Shown piece after piece: positions 25,661-34,898 of a stretch of 64,000 nt of DNA. Position 1 is the stretch's first letter. The number at the start of each line of letters is the position of its first letter. The translations under genes were made by a program, and so were the position numbers. Under the pieces are notes generated by a model. The model saw nothing but the letters and a program-made list of their open reading frames with translations, made no database searches and was not told the DNA's origin. Source of the stretch: Psychrobacillus vulpis. Lineage in GTDB: Bacteria > Bacillota > Bacilli > Bacillales_A > Planococcaceae. The DNA lies in assembly GCF_006861825.1 (NCBI RefSeq), contig NZ_VDGI01000004.1, positions 294 through 64,293 of the forward strand, written 5' to 3'.

Positions 25661-26146
25661 TTATGTCCATATCTCATCCAATTTGTCTGCATAAAAATCT
25701 ATAGCTTTTTGATAACTAAGGATTTCTTTATCGTTAGTCGTATGTGATAAGCACTTCAACAATAGCTCCATCGCAGTGTCATGCTCTTTTAGGTTGTAAA
25801 GTGTCATTGCATAGAACACTTGCAAGGCATTATTTTCAGGAAATAGTTTGATAGCATGAAGGAATACTTTTTTAGATTTTTCGTAATCACCTAGTACTCT
25901 GTAAGTACTCCCCAATCCTAATAATGCACCTTCCATTTCGTTTTCAGGAAGTCCAAGCTCAATCGCTTTTTCATAGTAGGGCACAGCCTTAGATTCTTCA
26001 CCTAAAACGTCAAAGCTCCAAGCACAATGGTATTGAATAAATGCGTCATTCGGATGTTGTGATACTATTTGTAATAGTAACGTATTGGATTCCTTTAATT
26101 TACCCTCTTTTCTCCATATGATCGCTTGTTGTAATTCTTTCCTCAT
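25661..26146 (-). CDS. Tetratricopeptide-repeat protein
   Basis: This 161-aa protein is built of about four TPR units (QHPNDAFIQYHCAWSFDVLG, AVPYYEKAIELGLP, ALLGLGSTYRVLGDYEKSKK, LQVFYAMTLYNLKEHDTAME), so it is probably a protein-binding scaffold. No catalytic domain is seen. The ATG (AAAGGAG SD) lies 47 bases inside the end of the DinB gene, so it is the last gene of the MerR-GNAT-DinB-TPR operon. Its partner is unknown. Confidence 0.82.
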   Translation of the reverse strand: MRKELQQAIIWRKEGKLKESNTLLLQIVSQHPNDAFIQYHCAWSFDVLGEESKAVPYYEKAIELGLPENEMEGALLGLGSTYRVLGDYEKSKKVFLHAIKLFPENNALQVFYAMTLYNLKEHDTAMELLLKCLSHTTNDKEILSYQKAIDFYADKLDEIWT

Positions 26147-26708
26147 ATTGTTTCTCCTTTACAACTTCGTTTAACGTCAGTCCCTTACTGCTCCAGCCTT
26201 GTTGAATACATAAATTAGTAATATGTGCTAGATGGTGTTTTCCATGCCATACGTAGAGACCAATATTTTTTTCAATTGAAATTATACCTGAATCTAGATG
26301 AATGAATGTCTTTTTTAGTTCTTCTGGAGTTAAACTATTTAAAAGTTTTACTAATCGAATATGTAATGATTGAAGAAGGGATAATGAAATACCAATTGGA
26401 AGCTCGTTATCAACAAATTCTGCCCATTGCGCTTCGTCATATGGTTTTATTACTGGACTTTCTTCCGTAAGAGTTAATTTAAATCGAATGTATGCATTCA
26501 TATGACTATCCGCTAGATGATGTACCACTTGTCGTACAGTCCATCCACCTTCTCGATAAGGGGTATCTAATTGCTCCTCAGTTAGATCTTTTACTGCTTC
26601 ATTTAGTAATATCGGGAAATCCTCAAGCTCACTAATCCAACTATGGATAACATCACTTGTCATTTTCCCTTCAAAAATAAATTTACCAATAGGATATTTT
26701 ACATCCAT
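26100..26708 (-). CDS. DinB/YfiT-type putative bacillithiol transferase (BstA-like)
   Basis: This is 202 aa from the ATG at 26708 (GAGGAGGG SD); the frame extended to 26732 is not needed. It has the four-helix DinB fold with metal ligands expected in GGWTVRQVVHHLADSHMNAY (about 62-81) and YVWHGKHHLAHI near residue 160. YfiT/BstA relatives are metal-dependent S-transferases that join bacillithiol to xenobiotics. It fits with FosB, another bacillithiol enzyme in this window. The operon begins with a MerR-type drug-sensing regulator. Confidence 0.85.
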   Translation of the reverse strand: MDVKYPIGKFIFEGKMTSDVIHSWISELEDFPILLNEAVKDLTEEQLDTPYREGGWTVRQVVHHLADSHMNAYIRFKLTLTEESPVIKPYDEAQWAEFVDNELPIGISLSLLQSLHIRLVKLLNSLTPEELKKTFIHLDSGIISIEKNIGLYVWHGKHHLAHITNLCIQQGWSSKGLTLNEVVKEKQYEERITTSDHMEKRG

Positions 26709-26719
26709 ATTTACCCTCC

Positions 26720-27601
26720 TCATTTGTTCCAAACGTAATAGGTAAGCTCATGTACTTCTTTAAAACCTGCAGCTTTATATAGATTTATAGCGCGCTCATT
26801 ATTTTTTGCAACGCTTAAAGTTATTTCTTCAATCTCTTCAAAAGAAAACAGATGCGCTAACGCTGCTCTAACTAGTTTTGTTCCAATGCCTTGCTTACGA
26901 TTACCTGCTATTACAGCAATATATTCTATAGATCCTTCCTTATGCTCAGGATCTCCTTCAACATACACATAACCTGTAAGTTTTCTTTCATTATCTAGCA
27001 TAACTAATAATTGATTGTGATCATTTATCCTATACACTATTTCTGATGCGCTATAGTATGTATTGGGAAAAGATGTATCATGAAGATTAGTAAATGGATT
27101 TTTATATAATAAGCTGTATGTTTCAATTTGAGTTAAGTCAACTGTTTTTAAATCGTTACGAAAAGCTTTCAATACAAAGTAGTTACCCTTATTGACAGCC
27201 CCTTTATTTATTGCAAAATCTTTTGCAAATGAATTTTCTTCATTTACAAAAAACGAAAATTCATTCATCTCAATCCTAGACAATTCAATCACTTTTTCCC
27301 ATAGTTCATCAGCAAGACCTAAATATTCACTTCTATTTTTTATAAATGGTCCCCATACTTCTGCACTCTTACTTTCTTCGTCTATATCAAGCCCTAAAGC
27401 TCCTATTATTTCATCTTTTACGTATGCAATTACAAATGATCTGGCTAAATCTAAATCAGAGAAATCAGAGATTAATGTAGCATAAATCTGTTGTTTTTGT
27501 TCCCCACAATAACCGATATGTGTTTCTCTTTTGCTATTCATTTCTTCTAAAAATAAGGCAAGTTTCTCTATATCTTTTGGTGAGCTTATAACAAAGGACA
27601 T
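26720..27601 (-). CDS. Tandem-domain GNAT acetyltransferase
   Basis: This is 293 aa from the ATG at 27601, whose SD (GAGGGT) lies in the end of the preceding MerR gene. The N-terminal half (about 1-150) is a degenerate GNAT fold. The C-terminal half (about 165-293) has the full acetyl-CoA site AVIAGNRKQGIGTKLVRAAL and AINLYKAAGFKEV. It is separated from the MerR stop by one base and 11 bases from the DinB start, so it is firmly in that operon. It is probably a detoxification acetyltransferase; the acceptor is unknown. Confidence 0.85.
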   Translation of the reverse strand: MSFVISSPKDIEKLALFLEEMNSKRETHIGYCGEQKQQIYATLISDFSDLDLARSFVIAYVKDEIIGALGLDIDEESKSAEVWGPFIKNRSEYLGLADELWEKVIELSRIEMNEFSFFVNEENSFAKDFAINKGAVNKGNYFVLKAFRNDLKTVDLTQIETYSLLYKNPFTNLHDTSFPNTYYSASEIVYRINDHNQLLVMLDNERKLTGYVYVEGDPEHKEGSIEYIAVIAGNRKQGIGTKLVRAALAHLFSFEEIEEITLSVAKNNERAINLYKAAGFKEVHELTYYVWNK

Positions 27602-27602
27602 A

Positions 27603-28430
27603 TTATTTACCCTCAACTTCTATCATTATTTGCGTTACATAATTATCATTGCCACTCACAGAAATTTCATCGAGTACATATTCCTCATACGAATAATTAC
27701 CAAGCTTTATATGATGTGTATCGATAAATTTCATAATTTTTTTATACGTTTTTGAAATATTTTTATCATTCCCTTTATGATACGCGACAACATACAACCC
27801 TTTTGGTTTTGTATAAAAAGAAATGTCTTCGGTATTATTTCTTGTTTTTGTATACAAATAAGAGTAATTATCATACTCCTCATTCAGAAGTTTTTCTCTA
27901 CTTACAATTGCCCCGATTGGATAGCCAATGTCCAATTCATTTTTGTATAGATAATCAATAAATTGAGAAACTGAATTTAAAAATTCACGATCAGAGCAAT
28001 CTAATATTGACCCACTTAAAAACAATTGATCTTCCTCTTGTTCTATTATTTTTATTTCGGAGAAATCTATTGTTAATGCAAATTCTGTTAGTTCAATCTT
28101 TGTGTCGATAATCTTTTGAATTTGATGCAGATTTTCTATCTTTTTTTTAATTTCCAATGACTTTCCCTTTAAAAGTTCGATCAATTCGGAAGGAGTTTTG
28201 TTCTTCAAAAATAATTTGATTTCTTTTAAAGGCATGTCCACTTCCTTCAATAGCTCTATCACATTAAAAACATCAAATTGATGGTAGGAGTAGTATCGAT
28301 AGCCTTTTTCGCTTTTTATTTCTGGTGATAGAAGGCCGATTTCATCGTAATGAAATAAAGTTTGTTTTTTCACATTGCATAATTTTGCAAATTCTCCTGT
28401 CGTAAAATATTTTCGTAAATTCTCGCTCAT
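27603..28430 (-). CDS. BmrR-like MerR family regulator
   Basis: This 275-aa regulator has an N-terminal MerR helix-turn-helix (YFTTGEFAKLCNVKKQTLFH, residues 8-27; EKGYRYYSYHQFDVF), a coiled coil (about 80-120) and a C-terminal ligand-binding domain of the GyrI/BmrR type (about 125-270, FYTKPKGLYVVAYHKG). It heads the GNAT-DinB-TPR operon. It is transcribed divergently from the GNAT-MATE pair, whose promoter has the 19-bp MerR spacer and a dyad, so it probably activates both sides in response to a hydrophobic drug. Confidence 0.88.
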   Translation of the reverse strand: MSENLRKYFTTGEFAKLCNVKKQTLFHYDEIGLLSPEIKSEKGYRYYSYHQFDVFNVIELLKEVDMPLKEIKLFLKNKTPSELIELLKGKSLEIKKKIENLHQIQKIIDTKIELTEFALTIDFSEIKIIEQEEDQLFLSGSILDCSDREFLNSVSQFIDYLYKNELDIGYPIGAIVSREKLLNEEYDNYSYLYTKTRNNTEDISFYTKPKGLYVVAYHKGNDKNISKTYKKIMKFIDTHHIKLGNYSYEEYVLDEISVSGNDNYVTQIMIEVEGK

Positions 28431-28446
28431 TAATAAATTCCCCCCC

Positions 28447-28477
28447 TTGACTATATGGTTACCGGATACTTTAGGAT
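28447..28477 (+). promoter_or_regulatory. MerR-type promoter of GNAT-MATE operon
   Basis: The -35 TTGACT (28447-28452) and -10 TAGGAT (28472-28477) have a 19-bp spacer holding the dyad TATnnGGTtACCnnATA. A divergent minus-strand promoter (TTGAAA, 17 bp, TAAAGT) overlaps it. Confidence 0.75.
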
Positions 28478-28533
28478 GTAACTATACCATTTTCAATCGT
28501 TTATTTGTATTAAAAAGAAAGGATTTGATAGTC

Positions 28534-29007
28534 ATGGACATATCTATTCATGACGTAACACATGAAAACATGGAGCAAATTTTAAATTTATCTGTTGGAA
28601 AGTTACAAACATCTTTTATAGAAACGACTAGTCAATGTTTGGAAGAAGCCAACGCGTGTACATTCTATAAACCAGTTGGGCTATACTCGGATAATACGTT
28701 AGTTGGTTTTGCTATGTATGGCTTTTTCCCTGAAGAAGAGGTAAGTGGTCGATTATGGCTAGATCGGTTTTTAATAGACTCAAAATACCAAGGACAAGGG
28801 TTTGGAACGATCATGTTAAATGCTTTAATACAAAAATTAGTCCATGATTTTTCATGTACTCAAATATTCCTGAGTGTATTTGAAGAAAACCAAGCAGCAC
28901 TACATTTATATGAAAAATTCGACTTTCATTTTAATGGAGAGTTCGATGTCAATAACGAGAAGATTATGGTGAAAAATATATCAACTTTAAACGGACAGCA
29001 AGAATAA
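28534..29007 (+). CDS. GNAT family N-acetyltransferase
   Basis: This is 157 aa from the ATG at 28534 (AGAAAGGA SD); the frame open upstream to 28375 runs through the promoter and is rejected. The acetyl-CoA loop is SKYQGQGFGTIMLNALI (about residues 85-101) and ALHLYEKFDFHFNGEF closes the domain. It resembles spermidine/diamine N-acetyltransferases (SpeG/BltD type), which in B. subtilis are paired with the Blt drug exporter under a MerR regulator. The same layout is seen here with the MATE gene. Polyamine acetylation is an inference. Confidence 0.82.
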   Translation: MDISIHDVTHENMEQILNLSVGKLQTSFIETTSQCLEEANACTFYKPVGLYSDNTLVGFAMYGFFPEEEVSGRLWLDRFLIDSKYQGQGFGTIMLNALIQKLVHDFSCTQIFLSVFEENQAALHLYEKFDFHFNGEFDVNNEKIMVKNISTLNGQQE

Positions 29008-29036
29008 CTCTACTTTTTAGACTTTAGGTGAATAAA

Positions 29037-30401
29037 ATGAATAAAACATCAGTAACTTTACGAAACACACCAACAAAAAAATTATTTATATCCTATTTAA
29101 TCCCTTCTCTACTCGGGATGTTGCTAATGGCCATAAATATATTAGTTGATGGTATTTTCGTCAGTAATGGAATTGGACCGGAAGCACTTGCCGGAATTAA
29201 TATAGCAGTTCCTATTTTCTCTATTTTACTATCTATTTCGCTTTGGATAGGTATGGGGGGAGCAACTTTATATTCTATTTCCCTTGGACAAAATAATGTT
29301 CAAAAGGCACGCTCCATTTTTACACAATCATTTTTCCTAGCACTTATTGTCGTTGGAGTATTAGTGATATTAAGTTTATGGAAACAAAAAGAAGTTGCAT
29401 ATCTATTTGGAGCAAGTGATGAAATTTTCCCATATGTAAAAGATTATCTCCATATTATTTTAGTATTTGGAGTCATTTATGTGATGGAAAATATTTTGAG
29501 TATTTTTATACGAAATGATGGTAATCCAAAGCTTGCGATGCTTGGTCTTGGAATAACTTCATTATTAAATATTGTATTTAACTATATATTTATTTTCATG
29601 TTAGAACTAGGTGTAAAAGGTGCAGCGTATGCAACAGTTTTATCAACGGCAATTGGATTAATTGTGTTACTATCTCACTTCGTTCGAAAATCGAGCGTGT
29701 TACGATTTGTAAAATTACAATTTGATCTAAAAACAGCGAGCGAAATTTTGAAAATTGGTTTACCGAGTTTTATTGTAGAAGGATCTGCAGCTGTAACTAT
29801 CATAGCGTACAATGTCACATTTATGCATTTTGTTGGAGCAGTCGGTGTAACTTCGTATGCCGTTGTAAACTATATGCATGCAGTTTTCATCATGTTATTT
29901 ATCGGTATTGGAGCAGCACTTCAACCAATAGTTAGCTTCCATTATGGTGCAAAGCTGTATGATAGACTGCAACAATCTTTGAAGTTAGGTGTTATAACCG
30001 GAGTCGTATTTGGTGCAAGTATTTTACTTGTTGGATGGCTATTTGGAGAAAATATAATATCATTATTTGGAGTTACGTCAGAAGAAGTTATTACTTATAC
30101 AAAAAAAGGTATCTCCATGTTCTTCATAGGCTATTTATTTTTAGGATTTAATCTAGTTTATGCGGAATACTTCCAAGCGATAAAAAAAATCAAACTTTCT
30201 TCTATTATAATAGTAACAAGAAGTATCATTTTGTTTTTACCTCTTCTGTGGCTATTGCCAACCTATCTTAATAGTGATTATATCTGGCTTGCATTCCCAA
30301 TCGCTGAAGGAGTTACAGCAATTTGCCTAATCGTAGCTAGATATACGTTGAAAGCATTGGCACCGCTTAAAAACACTTCTTCACCAATAATTGAATCATA
30401 A
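29037..30401 (+). CDS. MATE family multidrug efflux protein (MepA-like)
   Basis: This is 454 aa from the ATG at 29037 (TTAGGTG SD). Two MatE repeats of six helices are present: PSLLGMLLMAINILVDGIFV at the start of the first and GLPSFIVEGSAAVTIIAYN at the start of the second. Family length and the G.E.LAGI motif are normal. It exports cationic drugs in exchange for Na+ or H+ at the cytoplasmic membrane. It follows the GNAT by 29 bases under the MerR-type promoter at 28447. Substrates are not predictable. Confidence 0.9.
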   Translation: MNKTSVTLRNTPTKKLFISYLIPSLLGMLLMAINILVDGIFVSNGIGPEALAGINIAVPIFSILLSISLWIGMGGATLYSISLGQNNVQKARSIFTQSFFLALIVVGVLVILSLWKQKEVAYLFGASDEIFPYVKDYLHIILVFGVIYVMENILSIFIRNDGNPKLAMLGLGITSLLNIVFNYIFIFMLELGVKGAAYATVLSTAIGLIVLLSHFVRKSSVLRFVKLQFDLKTASEILKIGLPSFIVEGSAAVTIIAYNVTFMHFVGAVGVTSYAVVNYMHAVFIMLFIGIGAALQPIVSFHYGAKLYDRLQQSLKLGVITGVVFGASILLVGWLFGENIISLFGVTSEEVITYTKKGISMFFIGYLFLGFNLVYAEYFQAIKKIKLSSIIIVTRSIILFLPLLWLLPTYLNSDYIWLAFPIAEGVTAICLIVARYTLKALAPLKNTSSPIIES

Positions 30402-30413
30402 TACTTATAGAAA

Positions 30414-30449
30414 CTGATGATTTCTAAATTAGGAATCATCGGTTTTTTC
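30414..30449 (+). terminator. Terminator of GNAT-MATE operon
   Basis: CTGATGATT (30414-30422) pairs with AATCATCGG (30434-30442), followed by TTTTTT. Confidence 0.8.
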
Positions 30450-30473
30450 TGTTTGATTAAATGATTTCGCATT

Positions 30474-30809
30474 TTAATTAGTATTTAAGTACTTTCGAGT
30501 ATTATTCTTCTCTTGCTCCATTAGAATAAAGAGCTTTTCAATTTGTATCCATGCTTTTATATTAAATCTTTCGGGATATGTTTCCTCTAAGTGTTTATTA
30601 GTTTCTAATAATTCGACTCCTTTTTTAGTTAAACGGGCAATTTTTATAGAGAAGTCATCATTTACTCTCAAAACTCTCTCTAAATATCCTCTATTTTCTA
30701 AAAAGAATATAAAATTTTCAAATTCTCTAGTTTTTAATCCATAATCACTAGCACTAGGTATAAACTCTTTTCTATGAATTTCTCTTAATACACTATAAGC
30801 AACACGCAC
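30474..30809 (-). CDS. YjcQ-like winged-helix protein
   Basis: This 111-aa protein has the YjcQ pattern (VLREIHRKEF..., LTKKGVELLETNK), a small winged-helix fold found in phage-derived and chromosomal loci of bacilli. GTG start at 30809 with GGAAGGGCGG eight bases upstream. It is probably a DNA- or protein-binding factor; no catalytic motif is seen. It is monocistronic, next to no phage genes. Confidence 0.65.
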   Translation of the reverse strand: MRVAYSVLREIHRKEFIPSASDYGLKTREFENFIFFLENRGYLERVLRVNDDFSIKIARLTKKGVELLETNKHLEETYPERFNIKAWIQIEKLFILMEQEKNNTRKYLNTN

Positions 30810-30912
30810 TTTTCAGTCCGCCCTTCCACTTTCATCGTCTATATCCTATCACAAAATTAACACTATTCATTTTTTTGTAGGAGTATTATGGATTTTGAGA
30901 GCCAAGTTTGTT

Positions 30913-31089
30913 TTATTTAACATTTTTTTTATATAAATTAAGACCTGTAATACCTACAACTAAAGTAATTATCATAACTACATAAAGTATTTTTTCATAA
31001 CCACCACCAGTATGTAAATCGATATATAACCAATAAACTTCCATAAACATAATTACAACCCATGTAATATATGCAGTTAATAAACTCAA
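30913..31089 (-). CDS. Small two-helix membrane protein (58 aa)
   Basis: A TTG-started frame has a very strong SD (GGAGGAGAGG) three bases upstream. It begins MSLLTAYITWVVIMFMEVYW, continues with a short polar loop (IDLHTGGGYEK) and a second hydrophobic segment (ILYVVMIITLVVGITGLNLY), and ends in a basic tail (KKNVK). Two membrane spans, sensible codon use and the SD support a real gene. No family is recognised. Confidence 0.65.
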   Translation of the reverse strand: MSLLTAYITWVVIMFMEVYWLYIDLHTGGGYEKILYVVMIITLVVGITGLNLYKKNVK

Positions 31090-31388
31090 ATTCCTCTCCT
31101 CCGCTTGAAAATATTATTTAGGATTAAACTCAAAACTATCATTGGATTATTATACCATATAGAACATTAAATATTGTTAGTATTCAGATAATTAATAATG
31201 CTAATAGAGTCCACCTTATGCTTAGTGCTTCGTAAGACAACAAAAAATTATCTATCCTTTCTGAGGAAATAGCTGCTCTGAATATAGAGTTGTTTTACAT
31301 TTAATACAATTATAGATTCTTTAATAATTTGGCTCTGTTAAACTATATTATATCGTTGATTTTACTCATTTAATTGATTGTAGTGAAA

Positions 31389-31482
31389 GGCGGCGACTCC
31401 TGCGGGAAAAGCGAGTCTAGGTGAGACCCCCCAGGAGCTTGCGACGAGGAGGCTCACAGACCGCCCGCGGAAAGCGTCCGCC
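31389..31482. repeat. GC-rich dispersed repeat, copy 2
   Basis: GGCGGCGACTCCTGCGGGAA at one end and CGCCCGCGGAAAGCGTCCGCC-type sequence at the other enclose GAGACCCC and GAGGAGGCT blocks. It is the same family as 14541-14640 and the cores of the 50.5 kb and 62.9 kb elements. Confidence 0.75.
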
Positions 31483-31515
31483 TATAACGGAAATCAGAAG
31501 TATTATACATTGCCA

Positions 31516-32304
31516 TTAATTAAGTACTTTCTTTTTGCTTGCTTGAATGAGTGCTTGAATTTTACTTAGGTCATTCTGATGAAAGGCATCTACTATGGCA
31601 CTTCCAACGATAACCCCATCTGCTAATGCACCGATATTTACTACTTGTTCCGGAGTAGAAATGCCGAAACCAGCTAGAACTGGAATCGGACTTTTCTCTT
31701 TTAATGAAACAAAATGCTGTTTCAGTTGTTCATCAAAACCGTCGCGAACCCCAGTTATCCCATTAACAGTTACTGCGTAAATAAAGCCTTCACCTGACGC
31801 TATAATTTTAGCGATACGTTCCGCAGGACTTGTGAGCGAAACAAGTGGAACTAAAGCAACATCTGTACTTGCTAGTTCCATCCGAAGAGTATCACTTTCC
31901 TCGATAGGTAAATCTGGAACGATTAATCCACTAATTCCGATTCGCTCACAGTCAACTGCGAATTTCTTCAACCCATAGCTCAAAATAGGGTTATAATATG
32001 TCATTAGTACAAGCGGTACTTTTACTACTTCGTAAAAGGATTCAATTTCCTTCATTATTAAACGAAGTGTTGTTCCATTTGCAAGTGACCGTTCTCCTGC
32101 ACTCTGAATCGTTGGTCCATCTGCAACAGGATCGGAAAAAGGAATACCGACTTCTATTGCTGTTGCACCCAAATCTTGGAGGTATAATAGTTTTGTTTTT
32201 AACGAATTTAGTCCGCCATCTCCAGCCATTATATACGGGATAAACGCCTTTTCTCCATCGAAGTTAATCTTATTAATCGCTTCTAATAATCTCTTTTTAG
32301 CCAT
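31516..32304 (-). CDS. trpA: Tryptophan synthase alpha subunit
   Basis: This 262-aa TIM-barrel enzyme cleaves indole-3-glycerol phosphate to indole and glyceraldehyde 3-phosphate. Seen motifs are FIPYIMAGDGG, the catalytic Glu in AIEVGIPFSDPVADGPTIQ, the catalytic Asp region VPDLPIEES and GFGISTPEQV phosphate binding. Normal length. Its ATG overlaps the trpB stop by one base (TAATG). It is the last gene of trpDCFBA under the Trp T-box. Confidence 0.97.
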   Translation of the reverse strand: MAKKRLLEAINKINFDGEKAFIPYIMAGDGGLNSLKTKLLYLQDLGATAIEVGIPFSDPVADGPTIQSAGERSLANGTTLRLIMKEIESFYEVVKVPLVLMTYYNPILSYGLKKFAVDCERIGISGLIVPDLPIEESDTLRMELASTDVALVPLVSLTSPAERIAKIIASGEGFIYAVTVNGITGVRDGFDEQLKQHFVSLKEKSPIPVLAGFGISTPEQVVNIGALADGVIVGSAIVDAFHQNDLSKIQALIQASKKKVLN

Positions 32305-33503
32305 TACTGCTCCCCTCCTAACGCATCTCTTACTGTCTGCACATCTTTATCGCCACGTCCTGAAAGGCAAATCACTAATATCTGCTCTGGACTCATTTCT
32401 TTTGCAAGGCGAACTGCATAATGAATTGCATGCGCACTCTCTAAGGCGGGAATGATTCCTTCTTTTTTCGACAACAGTTTTACGCCTTCCAAAGCTTCTA
32501 AATCGGTGACAGATGTATATTTTACACGACCAATATCATGTAAATAACTATGTTCTGGACCAATTGCAGGATAATCTAACCCAGCTGAAATGGAATGAGC
32601 CTCTTGTATATAGCCATCGTCATCTTGCAATATATACATAAATGCTCCGTGTAGAACACCTTCCTTCGCACTAGCAACTGCAGCCGCATGAAGTCCAGTT
32701 GTAATTCCACTTCCCCCTGCTTCTACTCCGAATAGTGCTACCGCTTCATCTTCTAAAAATGGATGGAACATTCCGATTGCGTTACTACCACCACCGACGC
32801 ATGCAACAACCGCATCTGGTAGTTTTCCTTCTCTTTCAAGTATTTGCTGACGTGTTTCAACACCAATGACACGTTGAAAATCACGTACTATTTGTGGGAA
32901 AGGATGTGGTCCAAGTGCTGAACCTAAAATATAATGTGTATCTTCTACATTTGAAACCCAATATCTAAGTGCTTCATTCACCGCATCCTTTAGCGTTCCA
33001 GAACCTTGATCAACAGACACGACCTTTGCCCCAAGAAGTTCCATGCGAAATATGTTTAACTCTTGCCGACGAATATCTTCTTTTCCCATAAACACAACAC
33101 ATTCCATGTCAAATAAAGCACAAACAGTTGCAGTAGCGACCCCATGCTGCCCAGCCCCTGTTTCAGCTACTATTTTCTTTTTCCCCATACGCTTTGCTAG
33201 TACTGCTTGTCCAATTGTATTATTAATTTTATGCGCACCTGTATGGTTCAAATCTTCACGTTTTAAATAGATTTTTGCTCCACCAAGTTCCTTTGTAAGT
33301 CGTTCCGCATAGTATAAAGGAGTTTCACGACCTACATAATCTTTCAAATAGTAATCTACTTCTTCTTTAAACGTAGGGTCGTTAATTGCATTATTATATG
33401 CCAATTCTAGTTCATTTAAAGCTTTCATCAACGTTTCTGGAACATACTGACCTCCAAACCGACCATATCTCCCAGCTCTTGACTCATCCCTAAGATTTAC
33501 CAT
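32304..33503 (-). CDS. trpB: Tryptophan synthase beta subunit
   Basis: This 399-aa PLP enzyme condenses indole with serine. The PLP lysine lies in [14 protein letters not shown], and [17 protein letters not shown] and the phosphate loop [11 protein letters not shown] are all present. The start is the ATG at 33503 with a GGAGAGATGAG SD; the frame extends to 33545 without support and would overlap trpF. It is coupled to trpA. Confidence 0.97.
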   Translation of the reverse strand: MVNLRDESRAGRYGRFGGQYVPETLMKALNELELAYNNAINDPTFKEEVDYYLKDYVGRETPLYYAERLTKELGGAKIYLKREDLNHTGAHKINNTIGQAVLAKRMGKKKIVAETGAGQHGVATATVCALFDMECVVFMGKEDIRRQELNIFRMELLGAKVVSVDQGSGTLKDAVNEALRYWVSNVEDTHYILGSALGPHPFPQIVRDFQRVIGVETRQQILEREGKLPDAVVACVGGGSNAIGMFHPFLEDEAVALFGVEAGGSGITTGLHAAAVASAKEGVLHGAFMYILQDDDGYIQEAHSISAGLDYPAIGPEHSYLHDIGRVKYTSVTDLEALEGVKLLSKKEGIIPALESAHAIHYAVRLAKEMSPEQILVICLSGRGDKDVQTVRDALGGEQ

Positions 33504-33516
33504 TTGCTCATCTCTC

Positions 33517-34110
33517 CTAATCTTTGACTGTACGAATAAACGCACGAATCAATTGCTCATCTTTTCTACCTAGTCTCTCTACTCCACTTGAAACATCTAC
33601 CATATAAGGTTTTACGCGATTTATAGCTTCTGCTACATTTTCTTGATTTAGCCCGCCTGCTAAAATCACTTTTTCTTGATCCACATTATGTCCTTTCATA
33701 AGCTTCCAATCAAAAGTTATGCCGCTACCGGCTTGTGGTGCATCAAATAAGAAAAAGTCCGTATCATACATTTTTGCACTCTTAACGTCCTCTTCACTTC
33801 GTATAGATAAAGCTTTTATCGAAGGATACCTATTAGATTGAATAAAGTCAGGTTTTTCATTGCCATGGTATTGAATGAAATCTAATGGAACTTCCAGATA
33901 TGCACGCTCTAACTCTTCTTGTGTTGCGTTTACAAAGACTCCGATTTTCATGACAGAAGAAGGAATTTCTTTCGCAAGTTCATGAGCCTTTGCAATAGAT
34001 ACTTGCCTTTTACTCGGCGCGAAAACAAATCCAATAGCATCTGCACCTGCTTCAACCGAGGCAACTACTTGATCATTTTCCATCAATCCACAAATTTTCA
34101 CTTTTGTCAC
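33517..34110 (-). CDS. trpF: Phosphoribosylanthranilate isomerase
   Basis: This 197-aa TIM-barrel enzyme converts phosphoribosylanthranilate to the carboxyphenylamino-deoxyribulose phosphate. [11 protein letters not shown] carries the catalytic Cys, [16 protein letters not shown] follows, and the FLFDA and VDVSSGVE motifs close the site. Its start overlaps trpC by four bases. It ends 13 bases before the trpB start. Confidence 0.96.
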   Translation of the reverse strand: MTKVKICGLMENDQVVASVEAGADAIGFVFAPSKRQVSIAKAHELAKEIPSSVMKIGVFVNATQEELERAYLEVPLDFIQYHGNEKPDFIQSNRYPSIKALSIRSEEDVKSAKMYDTDFFLFDAPQAGSGITFDWKLMKGHNVDQEKVILAGGLNQENVAEAINRVKPYMVDVSSGVERLGRKDEQLIRAFIRTVKD

Positions 34111-34898
34111 TTAGAATTACCTCCTCGCAACACTTGTAAGGACCGAAGTGCATTTCTAACATCGCCACTCCTCATAAGCGATTCTCCGACAAGTACCCCA
34201 TTAACTCCCATTTGAGCAACACGCTCTGCATCATTTTTTTCCCAAATACCACTTTCACTTATAAGTACCCTTTTTTCATGAAATGGAAAGAGGGAAGCAA
34301 TTTCCTCCGTTCGATTTAAATCTACCTTAAAGGTTCGTAAATCACGATTGTTTACACCTATTAGCTTAGCTCCAACTTTTAAAGCACTTGCTAGCTCTTT
34401 GGAGTCATGCACTTCCACTAATACTTCTAGACCTGTAGAAGTAGCATACTCATAAAGTTCTTTTAACTCTTCCTCACTGAGAGCTGCAACAATTAAAAGA
34501 ATGACAGAAGCTCCTGCATTTTTAGCATGATCAATTTGTACTTGATGGATGATGAAATCTTTACACAATATAGGAATAGGAACTGAAGTTGCAACTTTAG
34601 TTAAGTCTTCAAAAGAACCTTTAAAAAATGGAGTGTCTGTCAAAACAGAAATACACGCAGCTCCTGCCTCGTAATAAGCTTTCGCCTGTTCCATTGGGTC
34701 CACATCTTCGGCGATTAATCCTTTAGAAGGTGAGGCCCGTTTTATCTCTGCAATTATTTGTAAGTGATTCGCACGATATAATTGATTGAATAAAGAAGGA
34801 CGTAAAGCTCCTTCTTCTACTATTGGTATTTTTTTCTCAAGTAAAACCTCGATTTGCTTCTTTTTCTCTATTAGAATCTTATCTAAAATGGTTGGCAT
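34107..34898 (-). CDS. trpC: Indole-3-glycerol-phosphate synthase
   Basis: This 263-aa enzyme has the motifs IAEIKRASPSKG (catalytic Lys), ILCKDFIIH, VEVHDSKELASALKVGAKLIG, GVNNRDLRTF and ISESGI, in the order and length of the family. It closes the indole ring by decarboxylation. The ATG overlaps the trpD stop (TGATG), and the gene overlaps trpF by four bases, so translation is coupled along the operon. Confidence 0.97.
   Translation of the reverse strand: MPTILDKILIEKKKQIEVLLEKKIPIVEEGALRPSLFNQLYRANHLQIIAEIKRASPSKGLIAEDVDPMEQAKAYYEAGAACISVLTDTPFFKGSFEDLTKVATSVPIPILCKDFIIHQVQIDHAKNAGASVILLIVAALSEEELKELYEYATSTGLEVLVEVHDSKELASALKVGAKLIGVNNRDLRTFKVDLNRTEEIASLFPFHEKRVLISESGIWEKNDAERVAQMGVNGVLVGESLMRSGDVRNALRSLQVLRGGNSK

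Larger units (their letters stand above)
30810..31515. other. Intergenic region with small ORF and GC-rich repeat
   Basis: This contains a 58-codon membrane-protein frame (30913-31089, minus), a TATAAT-like box upstream of it on the minus strand (about 31154), and a GC-rich dispersed repeat (31389-31482). Nothing else is recognised. Confidence 0.6.

Noticed and set aside
25477-25692. Minus-strand 71-codon frame between the COX1-like and TPR genes
   Set aside because: It overlaps both real genes in another frame, and its composition is aromatic-rich and random-like with no SD.
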